Shown: piece after piece, positions 1-7,341 of the stretch
How the letters are laid out: every line of letters begins with the position of its first letter
Numbering within the stretch: the first letter of the stretch is position 1
Assembly (NCBI GenBank): GCA_017461055.1
Contig: JAFTZI010000116.1
Coordinates: 1 to 53,851, forward strand
Direction of reading: 5' to 3'
Source of the DNA: Clostridia bacterium
GTDB taxonomy: Bacteria > Bacillota > Clostridia > Oscillospirales > CAG-272
Length of the DNA: 53,851 nt
Translations under genes and position numbers: made by a program
Notes under the pieces: model-generated
Told to the model about the DNA's origin: nothing
Seen by the model: the letters and a program-made list of their open reading frames with translations, nothing else
The model's database searches: none

Positions 1-56
1 AAAGCGTGCATCAAGAACAAAACACGTAAAGTGTTAAGCTCTGATACACGCTTTTA
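1..56. repeat. Nested inverted repeat at left edge
   Basis: Bases 1-13 pair with 43-55 (12 of 13 positions, one C.A mismatch), and an inner stem AACAC/GTGTT lies inside, followed by a short T run. This could be the end of a structured RNA or a long terminator of a gene to the left. The element touches the window edge, so its full extent is unknown. Confidence 0.45.
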
Positions 57-558
57 GCGTCTTATACAGATTTATTGAGTTTTGAGACAAGACAGTTTTT
101 GTTGCATCGTTCCTTTTTCGGATGTTTTTTTCGGCACACCATTTTGCCGCATTTTTAGGCGTTTTTTCGCCTACTCCACCAAATCCTGCACCAAACCCGC
201 ATTTACTTGCATAAATTTTTATGGAGTTTTGTGTTTGAGTGGAATTTTTGAACTTCCGAAGAACCCTTGTGCCATAAGGCTTTATCGACTTTTATGGAGA
301 TATAAATTTATAGTGAAATTGGTCGTTCTTCACCAATACCAAGCTTCATTATATACCTCTTCTAAAAAATAATAATAAGTCGTACATATTATACATTATT
401 TTTTTACCGTCTGCAAGACAAAAAGGTAAAAAATTAAAAATCTTTTTATTTTTGGTATAATCACACTATTTATTCACATAATTGTCACAAACACAATGTA
501 AAATATAAACAACATATGAAAAAATAAGAAAATTGTCGATGAAATTTCAAACAATTTG
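57..558. other. Mostly non-coding intergenic stretch
   Basis: No convincing gene is seen. An open frame at 82-372 (plus) has no good ribosome site, an unusual residue mix rich in Phe, Cys and Tyr, and no recognisable family. From about 380 the sequence becomes very AT-rich, as expected of promoter DNA ahead of the response regulator. Confidence 0.5.
434..461 (+). promoter_or_regulatory. Possible distal extended -10 promoter
   Basis: TTAAAA at 434-439, 16 bases, then TATAAT at 456-461 with a TGG extension directly before it. This would give a leader of roughly 150 bases before the response regulator. It is weaker than the promoter at 559-587. Confidence 0.35.
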
Positions 559-587
559 TTTACAATTAGTTAAAAATATGATATAAT
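559..587 (+). promoter_or_regulatory. Sigma-A promoter of the response regulator
   Basis: TTTACA at 559-564, a 17-base spacer, then TATAAT at 582-587 with an extended -10 TGA just before it. It sits about 30 bases ahead of the ATG at 617. Confidence 0.75.
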
Positions 588-616
588 TATCTAAATGAAA
601 AAACGGAGGTCAAAAA

Positions 617-1321
617 ATGTTAGGAACAAAAATGCTTGTAATTGATGATGATGTGAATATTTGCGAACTCATTAAGGTTTATTTTCAGAATGAAGGCTAT
701 GAGGTTACAGTCGCAAATGACGGTGTAGAGGGTATGTCACTTTTTAAAAGCTATGACCCCGATATAGTTTTGCTTGACCTTATGCTTCCCAAAAAGGACG
801 GCACCGACGTTTGTCGTGAAATAAGAGCAAACTCTAATAAGCCAATGATTATGATTACAGCTAAGGGCGACGTTTTTGATAAGGTTTTGGGCTTGGAGCT
901 TGGCGCTGACGATTTTGTTGTTAAGCCATTCGATATGAAGGAGCTTTTAGCAAGAGTAAAGGCAGTTTTAAGAAGATACAGCACAATGGAAAACCACGTT
1001 GACAGAGATACTCTCCGTTTCGATAATATGGAAATCAGCTTGGCAAACCACGAGCTTAAAATTAAGGGAGAAAGCGTTGATATTCCACATAAGGAATTGA
1101 TGCTTCTTTACTTCCTTGCCAAGAACTTTAACAGAGTTTATACAAGAGACCAGCTTTTAAATAAGGTGTGGAGCTTTGATTATCTCGGTGACTCACGTAC
1201 TGTTGACGTTCACGTAAAAAGACTTCGTGAAAAGCTCTCAGGCGTGTCTGATAAGTGGGAGCTTAAGACTGTTTGGGGCGTTGGCTATAAGTTTGAGGTT
1301 TTACCGCAAAATAACGAATAA
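617..1321 (+). CDS. OmpR/PhoB-family DNA-binding response regulator
   Basis: 234 residues, the usual length for the family. The receiver domain (about 5-115) has the acidic cluster at residues 10-12, phospho-acceptor Asp54 in a VLLDLMLP context, Thr81 and Lys103. The C-terminal winged helix (about 135-230) ends with the typical DVHVKRLREK and VWGVGYKF segments. GGAGGT at 605-610 fixes the ATG. The product is a cytoplasmic transcription regulator phosphorylated by a sensor kinase, most likely the adjacent one. A terminator follows, so the kinase is transcribed from its own promoter. The target genes cannot be told from the sequence. Confidence 0.93.
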   Translation: MLGTKMLVIDDDVNICELIKVYFQNEGYEVTVANDGVEGMSLFKSYDPDIVLLDLMLPKKDGTDVCREIRANSNKPMIMITAKGDVFDKVLGLELGADDFVVKPFDMKELLARVKAVLRRYSTMENHVDRDTLRFDNMEISLANHELKIKGESVDIPHKELMLLYFLAKNFNRVYTRDQLLNKVWSFDYLGDSRTVDVHVKRLREKLSGVSDKWELKTVWGVGYKFEVLPQNNE

Positions 1322-1325
1322 TCAA

Positions 1326-1355
1326 AATGGGTTGTGTCAAAACAACCCATTTTTA
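1326..1355 (+). terminator. Intrinsic terminator between regulator and kinase
   Basis: A stem of AATGGGTTGT pairing with ACAACCCATT (1326-1335 with 1342-1351) is followed by a T run. It separates the regulator from the kinase. Confidence 0.85.
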
Positions 1356-1357
1356 TA

Positions 1358-1386
1358 TTGACTTTGCGTCAAATTTAGACTATACT
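1358..1386 (+). promoter_or_regulatory. Sigma-A promoter of the sensor kinase
   Basis: TTGACT at 1358-1363, 17 bases, TATACT at 1381-1386. It starts right after the terminator and lies about 30 bases before the kinase start. Confidence 0.8.
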
Positions 1387-1418
1387 AAATATAATAAAGT
1401 TTTAAAATAGGAGTGGCT

Positions 1419-3032
1419 ATGAAAAGGATATTAAGAAAAGTCACCACAAAATACGTATTAATATTTATGGTGCTTATTTTTCTTATAGTTTTTGTATTGG
1501 GTACAATTGTAGCAACAATTCTATCTAATTATTCAATAGACGTAAGAATGGAAAAGCTGACCACTGCAAATATTTTGTTTAAGTCGTATTATCAGGAAAC
1601 AGGAGATGAAAATTTGGAAAGCTCCTTCCGTAAAACGGACACTGAACTGAAAAAAACACTTAAGAGTGTATTTCTGTCAACTGAAAGCTGTCAAATTATA
1701 ATTGCTGACGAAACAGGAAAAATCGTTATGCATACCTACAAGGACCCCCAGGGCACAGGACCTGTAATATACTATTTCAGTGACTTTGAAAAGGAAGAGC
1801 CGCCTGCTATAGATGATGAGGGTACTACTGAAAAAAGTACAGATGCAAAGGAAGAGGACAAAAAAGAGGACAACAAGGTTGAAGAGGACGCAAGCTCATT
1901 TGTCAATCTTTTAAAGCTTGACACTCTGCCCAAAAGAACAATAGATGCGCTTACAAGCGAGGGCGACCTGTCAATGAACAATAGCTGCTATGGCTTGTTT
2001 GAAAAAAGCCTTGTTTGGTGCGCCTCTCCATTAAGAAATGACAGTCAGGAGCCATGCGGCTATATCATTTCCTTTACCGATGCAGTTGGAGATGGCGATT
2101 TGTTTAACGAAATGCTTGAGTCCATTTCCTTAACAGCAGTTTGGCTTTTGTTTGTTGCCTTAGTTGCTATTTACGTTGTTACCTATAAGGTAATGGCGCC
2201 GCTTCGTGAAATCAGTAACGCAGCAAAAAGCTTTGCACGTGGAAAATACGATGTTCGTGTACCTGAAAGAGGTAATGACGAGGTAGCCGACCTTGCCCGT
2301 TCCTTTAACAAAATGGCAATTGAAATTCAGTCAAAGGATGATATGCAAAAGCAATTCTTAAGCAGTGCTTCCCACGACTTAAGAACTCCAATGACAACAA
2401 TAGCAGGCTTCATTGACGGCATCTTGGATGGCGCCATTCCGCCCAGCATGCACGAGCACTATTTGAACATAATAAAAAGCGAGGTGCAAAGGCTAAGCCG
2501 CTTGGTTACATCCCTGTTAGATATATCAAGGCTTCAGTCAGGCGCTCGCAAATTCGATAAAAAGCCATTTAACATTTGTGAGCTTGTTCGTCAAACAATT
2601 ATTTCCTTGGAAAACAAGTTTAACGAAAAAGGGTTAGACGTGGAATTTGAAGAGGAAAAATATGATATGATAGCAATAGGAGATATTGATGCCATAAATC
2701 AAGTGGTATATAACGTATTGCACAACGCAATAAAGTTCTCCTATGAAAAGAGCAAGTATAAGGTATCAATCAAATATTCCGATAATGATAAAATTATGGT
2801 TTCCGTCTACAACGAGGGCATAGGAATAGCAGGCGAGGACATTCCGTTTGTGTTCGACAGATTCTATAAAAGCGATAAGAGTCGCGGACTTGACAAGAGT
2901 GGAGTAGGCTTAGGACTGTTCATTTCAAAAACAATTATAGATGCCCACGACGGAGATATGAGTGTAAAGAGTGAATATGGCAAATGGTGTGAATTTACAT
3001 TTACACTTGCAAAAGGAGAAAAATCTTGGTAA
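1419..3032 (+). CDS. Membrane sensor histidine kinase (HAMP, HisKA, HATPase)
   Basis: 538 residues from ATG 1419, chosen because GGAG at 1410-1413 sits 5 bases before it; an upstream GTG overlaps that ribosome site. Order: membrane segment 1 (about 12-35), extracellular sensor region (about 40-232), membrane segment 2 (about 236-257), HAMP (about 258-310), HisKA with phospho-acceptor His319 in ASHDLRTP, then HATPase_c with an N box (NVLHNAIKFS), GIGIAG and GVGLGLF. The sensor region carries a highly charged Glu/Asp/Lys stretch at about 124-158 that looks like a disordered insert. The likely partner is the regulator just upstream. The signal is unknown. Confidence 0.92.
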   Translation: MKRILRKVTTKYVLIFMVLIFLIVFVLGTIVATILSNYSIDVRMEKLTTANILFKSYYQETGDENLESSFRKTDTELKKTLKSVFLSTESCQIIIADETGKIVMHTYKDPQGTGPVIYYFSDFEKEEPPAIDDEGTTEKSTDAKEEDKKEDNKVEEDASSFVNLLKLDTLPKRTIDALTSEGDLSMNNSCYGLFEKSLVWCASPLRNDSQEPCGYIISFTDAVGDGDLFNEMLESISLTAVWLLFVALVAIYVVTYKVMAPLREISNAAKSFARGKYDVRVPERGNDEVADLARSFNKMAIEIQSKDDMQKQFLSSASHDLRTPMTTIAGFIDGILDGAIPPSMHEHYLNIIKSEVQRLSRLVTSLLDISRLQSGARKFDKKPFNICELVRQTIISLENKFNEKGLDVEFEEEKYDMIAIGDIDAINQVVYNVLHNAIKFSYEKSKYKVSIKYSDNDKIMVSVYNEGIGIAGEDIPFVFDRFYKSDKSRGLDKSGVGLGLFISKTIIDAHDGDMSVKSEYGKWCEFTFTLAKGEKSW

Positions 3033-4153
3033 TTGAATATGTAGCAACCTGCCTTTTTGGCTTAGAAAGCCTGCTTGGCGAGGAAATAGAAAAGCTGGGC
3101 TATAAAAGAACAGAAACGATGGACGGTAGAATTAGCTTTATAGCCGATACGGATGCTGTGGCAATTTGCAGCATTAATTTAAGATTTGCAGAGCGCCTTT
3201 ATATTAAAGTAGGTGAATTTGAAGCATATACCTTTGATGATTTATTTGAGGGCACAAAAGCTCTTGAATGGGAAAGATGGATTGGTAAGGATGATGAGTT
3301 CCCCGTAAGAGGACATAGCATTAAGAGTAATTTGTTTTCCATACCCGACTGTCAAAAAATCATAAAAAAGGCAGTAGTGTCCCGCCTATCCGATAAATAC
3401 GGAATTTCCTGGTTCAATGAAAATGGAGTAAAATATCAAATAGATTTCTTTATCTTTAAAAACAGGGCAACCCTTATGATTGATACATCGGGCACGCCAC
3501 TTCACAAAAGAGGATACAGACCCAAATCAAATGATGCCCCGATAAGAGAAACCTTAGCCTGTGCCTTGGCAAAGCTGTCAAGACCTCGTGAGGATGTTAT
3601 ATTATGGGATCCGTTTTGCGGCTCGGGCACGATTGCAATTGAAGCCGCAATGCTTATGACCAACACCCCGCCCGGCTTGAATAGAGCGTTTTCTGCCCAA
3701 GCATTTCCGCAGTTTAATAAGGAAATATGGATAAATGCCAGAGAAGAAGCAAGAAGTAAAATAATAACAGACTCTCAGTTTATGGCATATGCTTCCGATA
3801 TTGACCCCGAATGTGTTAAATTAGCACAGGAAAATGCCAAGCACGCAGGTGTCTACAAAAATATGAAAATATTCCGTCAGGATGCCTTAACCATCGAAAC
3901 AAACGGAATGCGCGGCACCTTAGTTTGCAATCCCCCATATGGAGAAAGACTTCTTTCTATGAAGGAAACCGAGGAGCTTTACAAAAAAATGGGAGAGCAC
4001 TTCAAAACCCTTGATAAATGGCAAATGTATATAATTACCAGCCACGAGGAATTTTGTAGGCTTTTCGGCAGAAAGGCTGATAAGGTAAGAAAGCTTTATA
4101 ACGGTATGATACCCTGTTATTTCTATCAATTCTTCAAAAACGATAAAAAATAA
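3026..4153 (+). CDS. THUMP-domain class I rRNA methyltransferase (RlmL/YpsC type)
   Basis: 375 residues. The N-terminal THUMP-like RNA-binding part (about 1-160) is followed by a Rossmann methyltransferase with motif I DPFCGSGT at 195-202 and the catalytic NPPYG at 302-306, typical of enzymes making N2-methylguanine in 23S rRNA. It is about half the size of E. coli RlmL, matching the single-domain Firmicutes form. The start is a TTG with GGAG at 3015-3018, 7 bases before it, and overlaps the kinase stop codon by 7 bases, so it is co-transcribed and probably translationally coupled with the kinase. The exact target base is inferred from the family only. Confidence 0.85.
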   Translation: MVIEYVATCLFGLESLLGEEIEKLGYKRTETMDGRISFIADTDAVAICSINLRFAERLYIKVGEFEAYTFDDLFEGTKALEWERWIGKDDEFPVRGHSIKSNLFSIPDCQKIIKKAVVSRLSDKYGISWFNENGVKYQIDFFIFKNRATLMIDTSGTPLHKRGYRPKSNDAPIRETLACALAKLSRPREDVILWDPFCGSGTIAIEAAMLMTNTPPGLNRAFSAQAFPQFNKEIWINAREEARSKIITDSQFMAYASDIDPECVKLAQENAKHAGVYKNMKIFRQDALTIETNGMRGTLVCNPPYGERLLSMKETEELYKKMGEHFKTLDKWQMYIITSHEEFCRLFGRKADKVRKLYNGMIPCYFYQFFKNDKK

Positions 4154-4165
4154 TGATAAAAAAGT

Positions 4166-4210
4166 AAACCTCTGCAAATACTACAATAAAGTAGTAATGC
4201 GGAGGTTTTT
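4166..4210 (+). promoter_or_regulatory. Nested hairpin over the germination-gene ribosome site
   Basis: Outer arms 4166-4175 and 4199-4208 pair over 10 positions (one G.U), and inner arms TACTAC 4179-4184 and GTAGTA 4191-4196 also pair. The 3' arm contains GGAGG at 4201-4205, the ribosome site for the ATG at 4213, and runs into five Ts. It can act as a terminator for the upstream operon and as a fold hiding the ribosome site in read-through RNA. Confidence 0.7.
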
Positions 4211-4212
4211 CT

Positions 4213-5625
4213 ATGAGAGAATTGTCAAGTAATTTTGACGAAAACGTAAATACTCTTGATACGATTTTGAATGTTGAAAACAACTTTGACATAATAAAAA
4301 GAGAAATGGAAATCAATTCTCAAAGGGTTACAATGTACTATGTAGATGGCTTTGTAACGTCTGCAATAATGCAAAAGCTGATTATGCACCTGACTACAAT
4401 TAAGGACTTCGGCAACGGCAGGGAGGGCGCAGTTGAAAGCTTTATAAAATCAAGCGTGCCAAGCGTAGAGGTAGATGCGGTATACGATTTTGACACCATT
4501 ACAACAATGGTTTTAAGCGGCTGCTCCGTAATTTTAGCGCAGGGCTTTGGTAAGGGCGCAGTTATAGTAGATGCTCGCTCTTACCCTGCAAGAGTTACAG
4601 AGGAGCCTGGAAACGACAAGGTTATGCGAGGAGCAAGAGACGGCTTTGTGGAAACCCTAATATTTAACACCGCGATGGTAAGACGAAGAATAAGAGACCC
4701 AAGATTAACAGTTAAATATGCAAACGTGGGAGAAATGTCAAAAACAGATATTGCGGTAGTCTATATAGAAGGAAAAGCCGACCCTGTGTACGTAAAACAG
4801 CTAATTGAAAAGATAAATTCAATCAAAACAGACGCGCTTCCTATGGGACATCAAAGCTTGATAGAGTGCCTGATAAGAAAAAGATGGTATAACCCATTTC
4901 CAAAGGTAAGATGCACAGAAAGACCGGATGCTGCCTGCGCATCTATTCTTGAAGGAAGCGTAGTAGTGCTTTGCGATACTTCGCCTGAGGCAATGATATT
5001 GCCAACAGCGATATTTGATTTTTTACAGGAAACCGATGACTATTATTATCCTTGCTTTACAGGAACATACCTTAGACTTATTCGCCAAATGGTTTTCTTG
5101 GGCGCAATATTCTTAACTCCCATATGGTATACTCTTGTTGTAAACGCAGGACACTTGCCCGAGTTCATTGCATTTATTGTCCCCGACAATACAGGCGAGG
5201 TGCCAATTATAGCGCAGCTGTTAATAGTTGAGTTTGTTTTGGACGGACTAAAGCTTGCATCTCTTAATACTCCAAATGTTCTTTCCAATTCCTTTAGCGT
5301 GGTTGGCGGACTTTTATTAGGTGATTTTGCTGTTCAAATCGGTTGGCTATGTCCCGATGCCATATTTTATATGGCGATTGAGGCAATAGCAGGCTTTACA
5401 CAATCTAACTATGAGCTTGGCTACGCCTTCAAATTTATGAGAATTTTAACAATTATTTTGATTCATTTTCTCAATTACTGGGGCTTAATAATCGGCACAT
5501 TGATAACAATAATCTTAGTTGCAACCAATAAAACGGTATTGGGAAAAAGAGATTATCTTTATCCCTTGATTCCCTTTAACGCAAAGGCACTTAAATCTTT
5601 GTTTTTCAGAGTCAAAAAGCCATAA
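4213..5625 (+). CDS. GerA/SpoVAF-family spore germination membrane protein
   Basis: 470 residues. A soluble N-terminal GerA domain (about 1-270) is followed by a membrane part with about five hydrophobic segments. The family region is seen around PFPKVRCTERPD and the DFLQETDDYYYP block before the first membrane helix. GerA-type A subunits sit in the spore inner membrane and take part in germinant sensing and ion release; SpoVAF is a paralogue linked to the SpoVA channel. No B or C subunit and no spoVA genes are adjacent, so a solo SpoVAF-like role fits better than a complete Ger receptor. The ribosome site is inside a hairpin (4166-4210). Expression in the forespore is expected from the family; no sporulation promoter was confidently found. 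Confidence 0.87.
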   Translation: MRELSSNFDENVNTLDTILNVENNFDIIKREMEINSQRVTMYYVDGFVTSAIMQKLIMHLTTIKDFGNGREGAVESFIKSSVPSVEVDAVYDFDTITTMVLSGCSVILAQGFGKGAVIVDARSYPARVTEEPGNDKVMRGARDGFVETLIFNTAMVRRRIRDPRLTVKYANVGEMSKTDIAVVYIEGKADPVYVKQLIEKINSIKTDALPMGHQSLIECLIRKRWYNPFPKVRCTERPDAACASILEGSVVVLCDTSPEAMILPTAIFDFLQETDDYYYPCFTGTYLRLIRQMVFLGAIFLTPIWYTLVVNAGHLPEFIAFIVPDNTGEVPIIAQLLIVEFVLDGLKLASLNTPNVLSNSFSVVGGLLLGDFAVQIGWLCPDAIFYMAIEAIAGFTQSNYELGYAFKFMRILTIILIHFLNYWGLIIGTLITIILVATNKTVLGKRDYLYPLIPFNAKALKSLFFRVKKP

Positions 5626-5632
5626 TTTTAAA

Positions 5633-5677
5633 AACAAACGACACGTCAGCCACTTTTTTGCTGACGTGTCGTTTGTT
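5633..5677. terminator. Bidirectional terminator between germination gene and ruvB
   Basis: An 18-bp perfect stem (5633-5650 with 5660-5677) and a 9-base loop lie between convergent genes and touch the ruvB stop codon. The T run is better for the minus-strand transcript. Confidence 0.88.
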
Positions 5678-6725
5678 ATTCATCAATTTTAATTTGTATG
5701 TTACTTCCCTTGTACGGTAAGCCCAAATGCTCATATGCCAATCTTGTAACGCATCTGCCGCGTGGAGTTCTTGAAAGAAAGCCTATTTGCATTAAATAAG
5801 GCTCATAAACATCCTCAATGGTTACAGCCTCCTCGCCAATAGTTGCAGCCAAGGTCTCAAGACCGACAGGACCACCGTCATAGAACTTAATAATGGTTTC
5901 AAGCATTTTTCTGTCAATATTATCAAGTCCCAGCTCATCAATTTCAAGCGCCTTAAGCGCAGTTTGTGCAATAGCAAGCGTTATTCTTCCGTCACCCTTT
6001 ACCTGCGCATAGTCGCGAACACGCTTCAATAGCCTGTTAGCAATACGCGGTGTTCCTCTTGAACGTGAAGCAATTTCATATGCACCCTCGTCATCGATTT
6101 CCACCTCTAACAGAGAAGCGCTTCTCTTTATGATAGTTGCAAGCTCGTTGTGCGTGTAAAGCTCAAGGCGAAGTAAAACGCCAAATCTGTCACGCAAAGG
6201 AGTTGTCAGCTGACCTGCCCTTGTTGTAGCGCCAATCAAGGTAAACTTAGGTAGTGGCACACGAATGCTTCTTGCCGCAGGACCCTTACCGATAATAATA
6301 TCGAGAACAAAATCCTCCATAGCAGGATAAAGAATTTCCTCAATCGAGCGTGAAAGCCTGTGAATTTCATCAATGAAAAGAACATCGCCGGGGGCAAGAT
6401 TAGTAAGTATAGCGGCCAAATCTCCTTGCTTTTCAATAGCAGGGCCTGATGTTACACGGAAATTAACACCCATTTCGTTAGCAATAATTCCGGAAAGAGT
6501 AGTTTTACCAAGACCGGGAGGGCCATACAAAAGCACGTGGTCAAGTGAATCGCCTCTGCCCTTGGCAGCCTCAATATAAACCTTAAGCATTTCCTTAACC
6601 TTTTCTTGACCGATATATTCGTCAAAGGCCTTCGGTCTTAAGTTAATTTCAACATCGCCATCCTCCTGTGATGCTTCAGTTGAAACTATTCTGCTTTCAA
6701 AATCAAATTCTGTTTCGTCAATCAT
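5676..6725 (-). CDS. ruvB: Holliday junction branch-migration ATPase RuvB
   Basis: 349 residues, full length. Walker A GPPGLGKT at about 68-75, Walker B FIDEIHRL with Asp119-Glu120, sensor region GATTRAG, arginine-finger region TPLRDRFG, and a C-terminal winged helix ending in FLSRTPRGR. RuvB forms hexameric motors on both sides of the RuvA-bound four-way junction and drives branch migration. ruvA lies 10 bases upstream in the same operon. A GAGG ribosome site precedes the ATG. Nothing unusual. Confidence 0.98.
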   Translation of the reverse strand: MIDETEFDFESRIVSTEASQEDGDVEINLRPKAFDEYIGQEKVKEMLKVYIEAAKGRGDSLDHVLLYGPPGLGKTTLSGIIANEMGVNFRVTSGPAIEKQGDLAAILTNLAPGDVLFIDEIHRLSRSIEEILYPAMEDFVLDIIIGKGPAARSIRVPLPKFTLIGATTRAGQLTTPLRDRFGVLLRLELYTHNELATIIKRSASLLEVEIDDEGAYEIASRSRGTPRIANRLLKRVRDYAQVKGDGRITLAIAQTALKALEIDELGLDNIDRKMLETIIKFYDGGPVGLETLAATIGEEAVTIEDVYEPYLMQIGFLSRTPRGRCVTRLAYEHLGLPYKGSNIQIKIDE

Positions 6726-6735
6726 CGTTTAAACC

Positions 6736-7341
6736 TCATTTCATCAGCTTGGAAAGAGCAAGCGGAATAATTTTTGTAACATCAAGGCCGGGGTCGATTC
6801 CGCTTAAGGCTCTTTGCGCCTCAGGACGTGAATAACCAAGCACAACCAAGGCATCAAGGGCCTCGGAAAGATTAGAGCTTTTTGCAAAGGAAATAGGCGA
6901 TTGCATAGCTGAAGCATCACTCGGAGCAAATACCTGCTTTGCTATCTTGTCCTTAAGCTCCAAAACCACTCTTGCAGCAGTTTTAGCACCGACACCGCTT
7001 GCCTTGGCAATTGTTTTTGTATCCTCGCCACAAATAGCCATGCTTAGCTTGTCAGGAGTTAAAATGGACAAAATAGACATGGCCGCCTTAGGTCCAACTC
7101 CCGAAACCGTAATCAAAAGCTTAAATGCGCTTAGCTCGTCGTTTGTTTTAAAGCCATAAAGCTCAAAGGCATCCTCTCTTACCTGTAAATAGGTAAGCAG
7201 CTTCATTTTTTCGCCTACATGACCAACAATTGAGGAATAGGTGCTGTCACTTACAGATAGCTTGTAGCCAACACCGCCGCAATCTATAACACAGGAGCCC
7301 TCCTCGCAAAGCTCAAGTGTTCCATTAAGATGGTATATCAT
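6736..7341 (-). CDS. ruvA: Holliday junction recognition protein RuvA
   Basis: 201 residues from ATG 7341, chosen because the protein then begins MIYHLNGTLE like known RuvA proteins and GAGG at 7351-7348 is 6 bases before it; two upstream in-frame starts overlap that site. An N-terminal OB fold, two helix-hairpin-helix motifs (around VSGVGPKAA and ASGVGAKTA) and the RuvB-contacting C-terminal domain after a linker are all present. The start overlaps the end of the upstream membrane-protein gene by 17 bases, which suggests translational coupling. Confidence 0.97.
   Translation of the reverse strand: MIYHLNGTLELCEEGSCVIDCGGVGYKLSVSDSTYSSIVGHVGEKMKLLTYLQVREDAFELYGFKTNDELSAFKLLITVSGVGPKAAMSILSILTPDKLSMAICGEDTKTIAKASGVGAKTAARVVLELKDKIAKQVFAPSDASAMQSPISFAKSSNLSEALDALVVLGYSRPEAQRALSGIDPGLDVTKIIPLALSKLMK

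Noticed and set aside
82..372. 96-codon open frame at the left end
   Set aside because: No ribosome site, odd composition rich in Phe, Cys and Tyr, no family resemblance; the region reads as non-coding.
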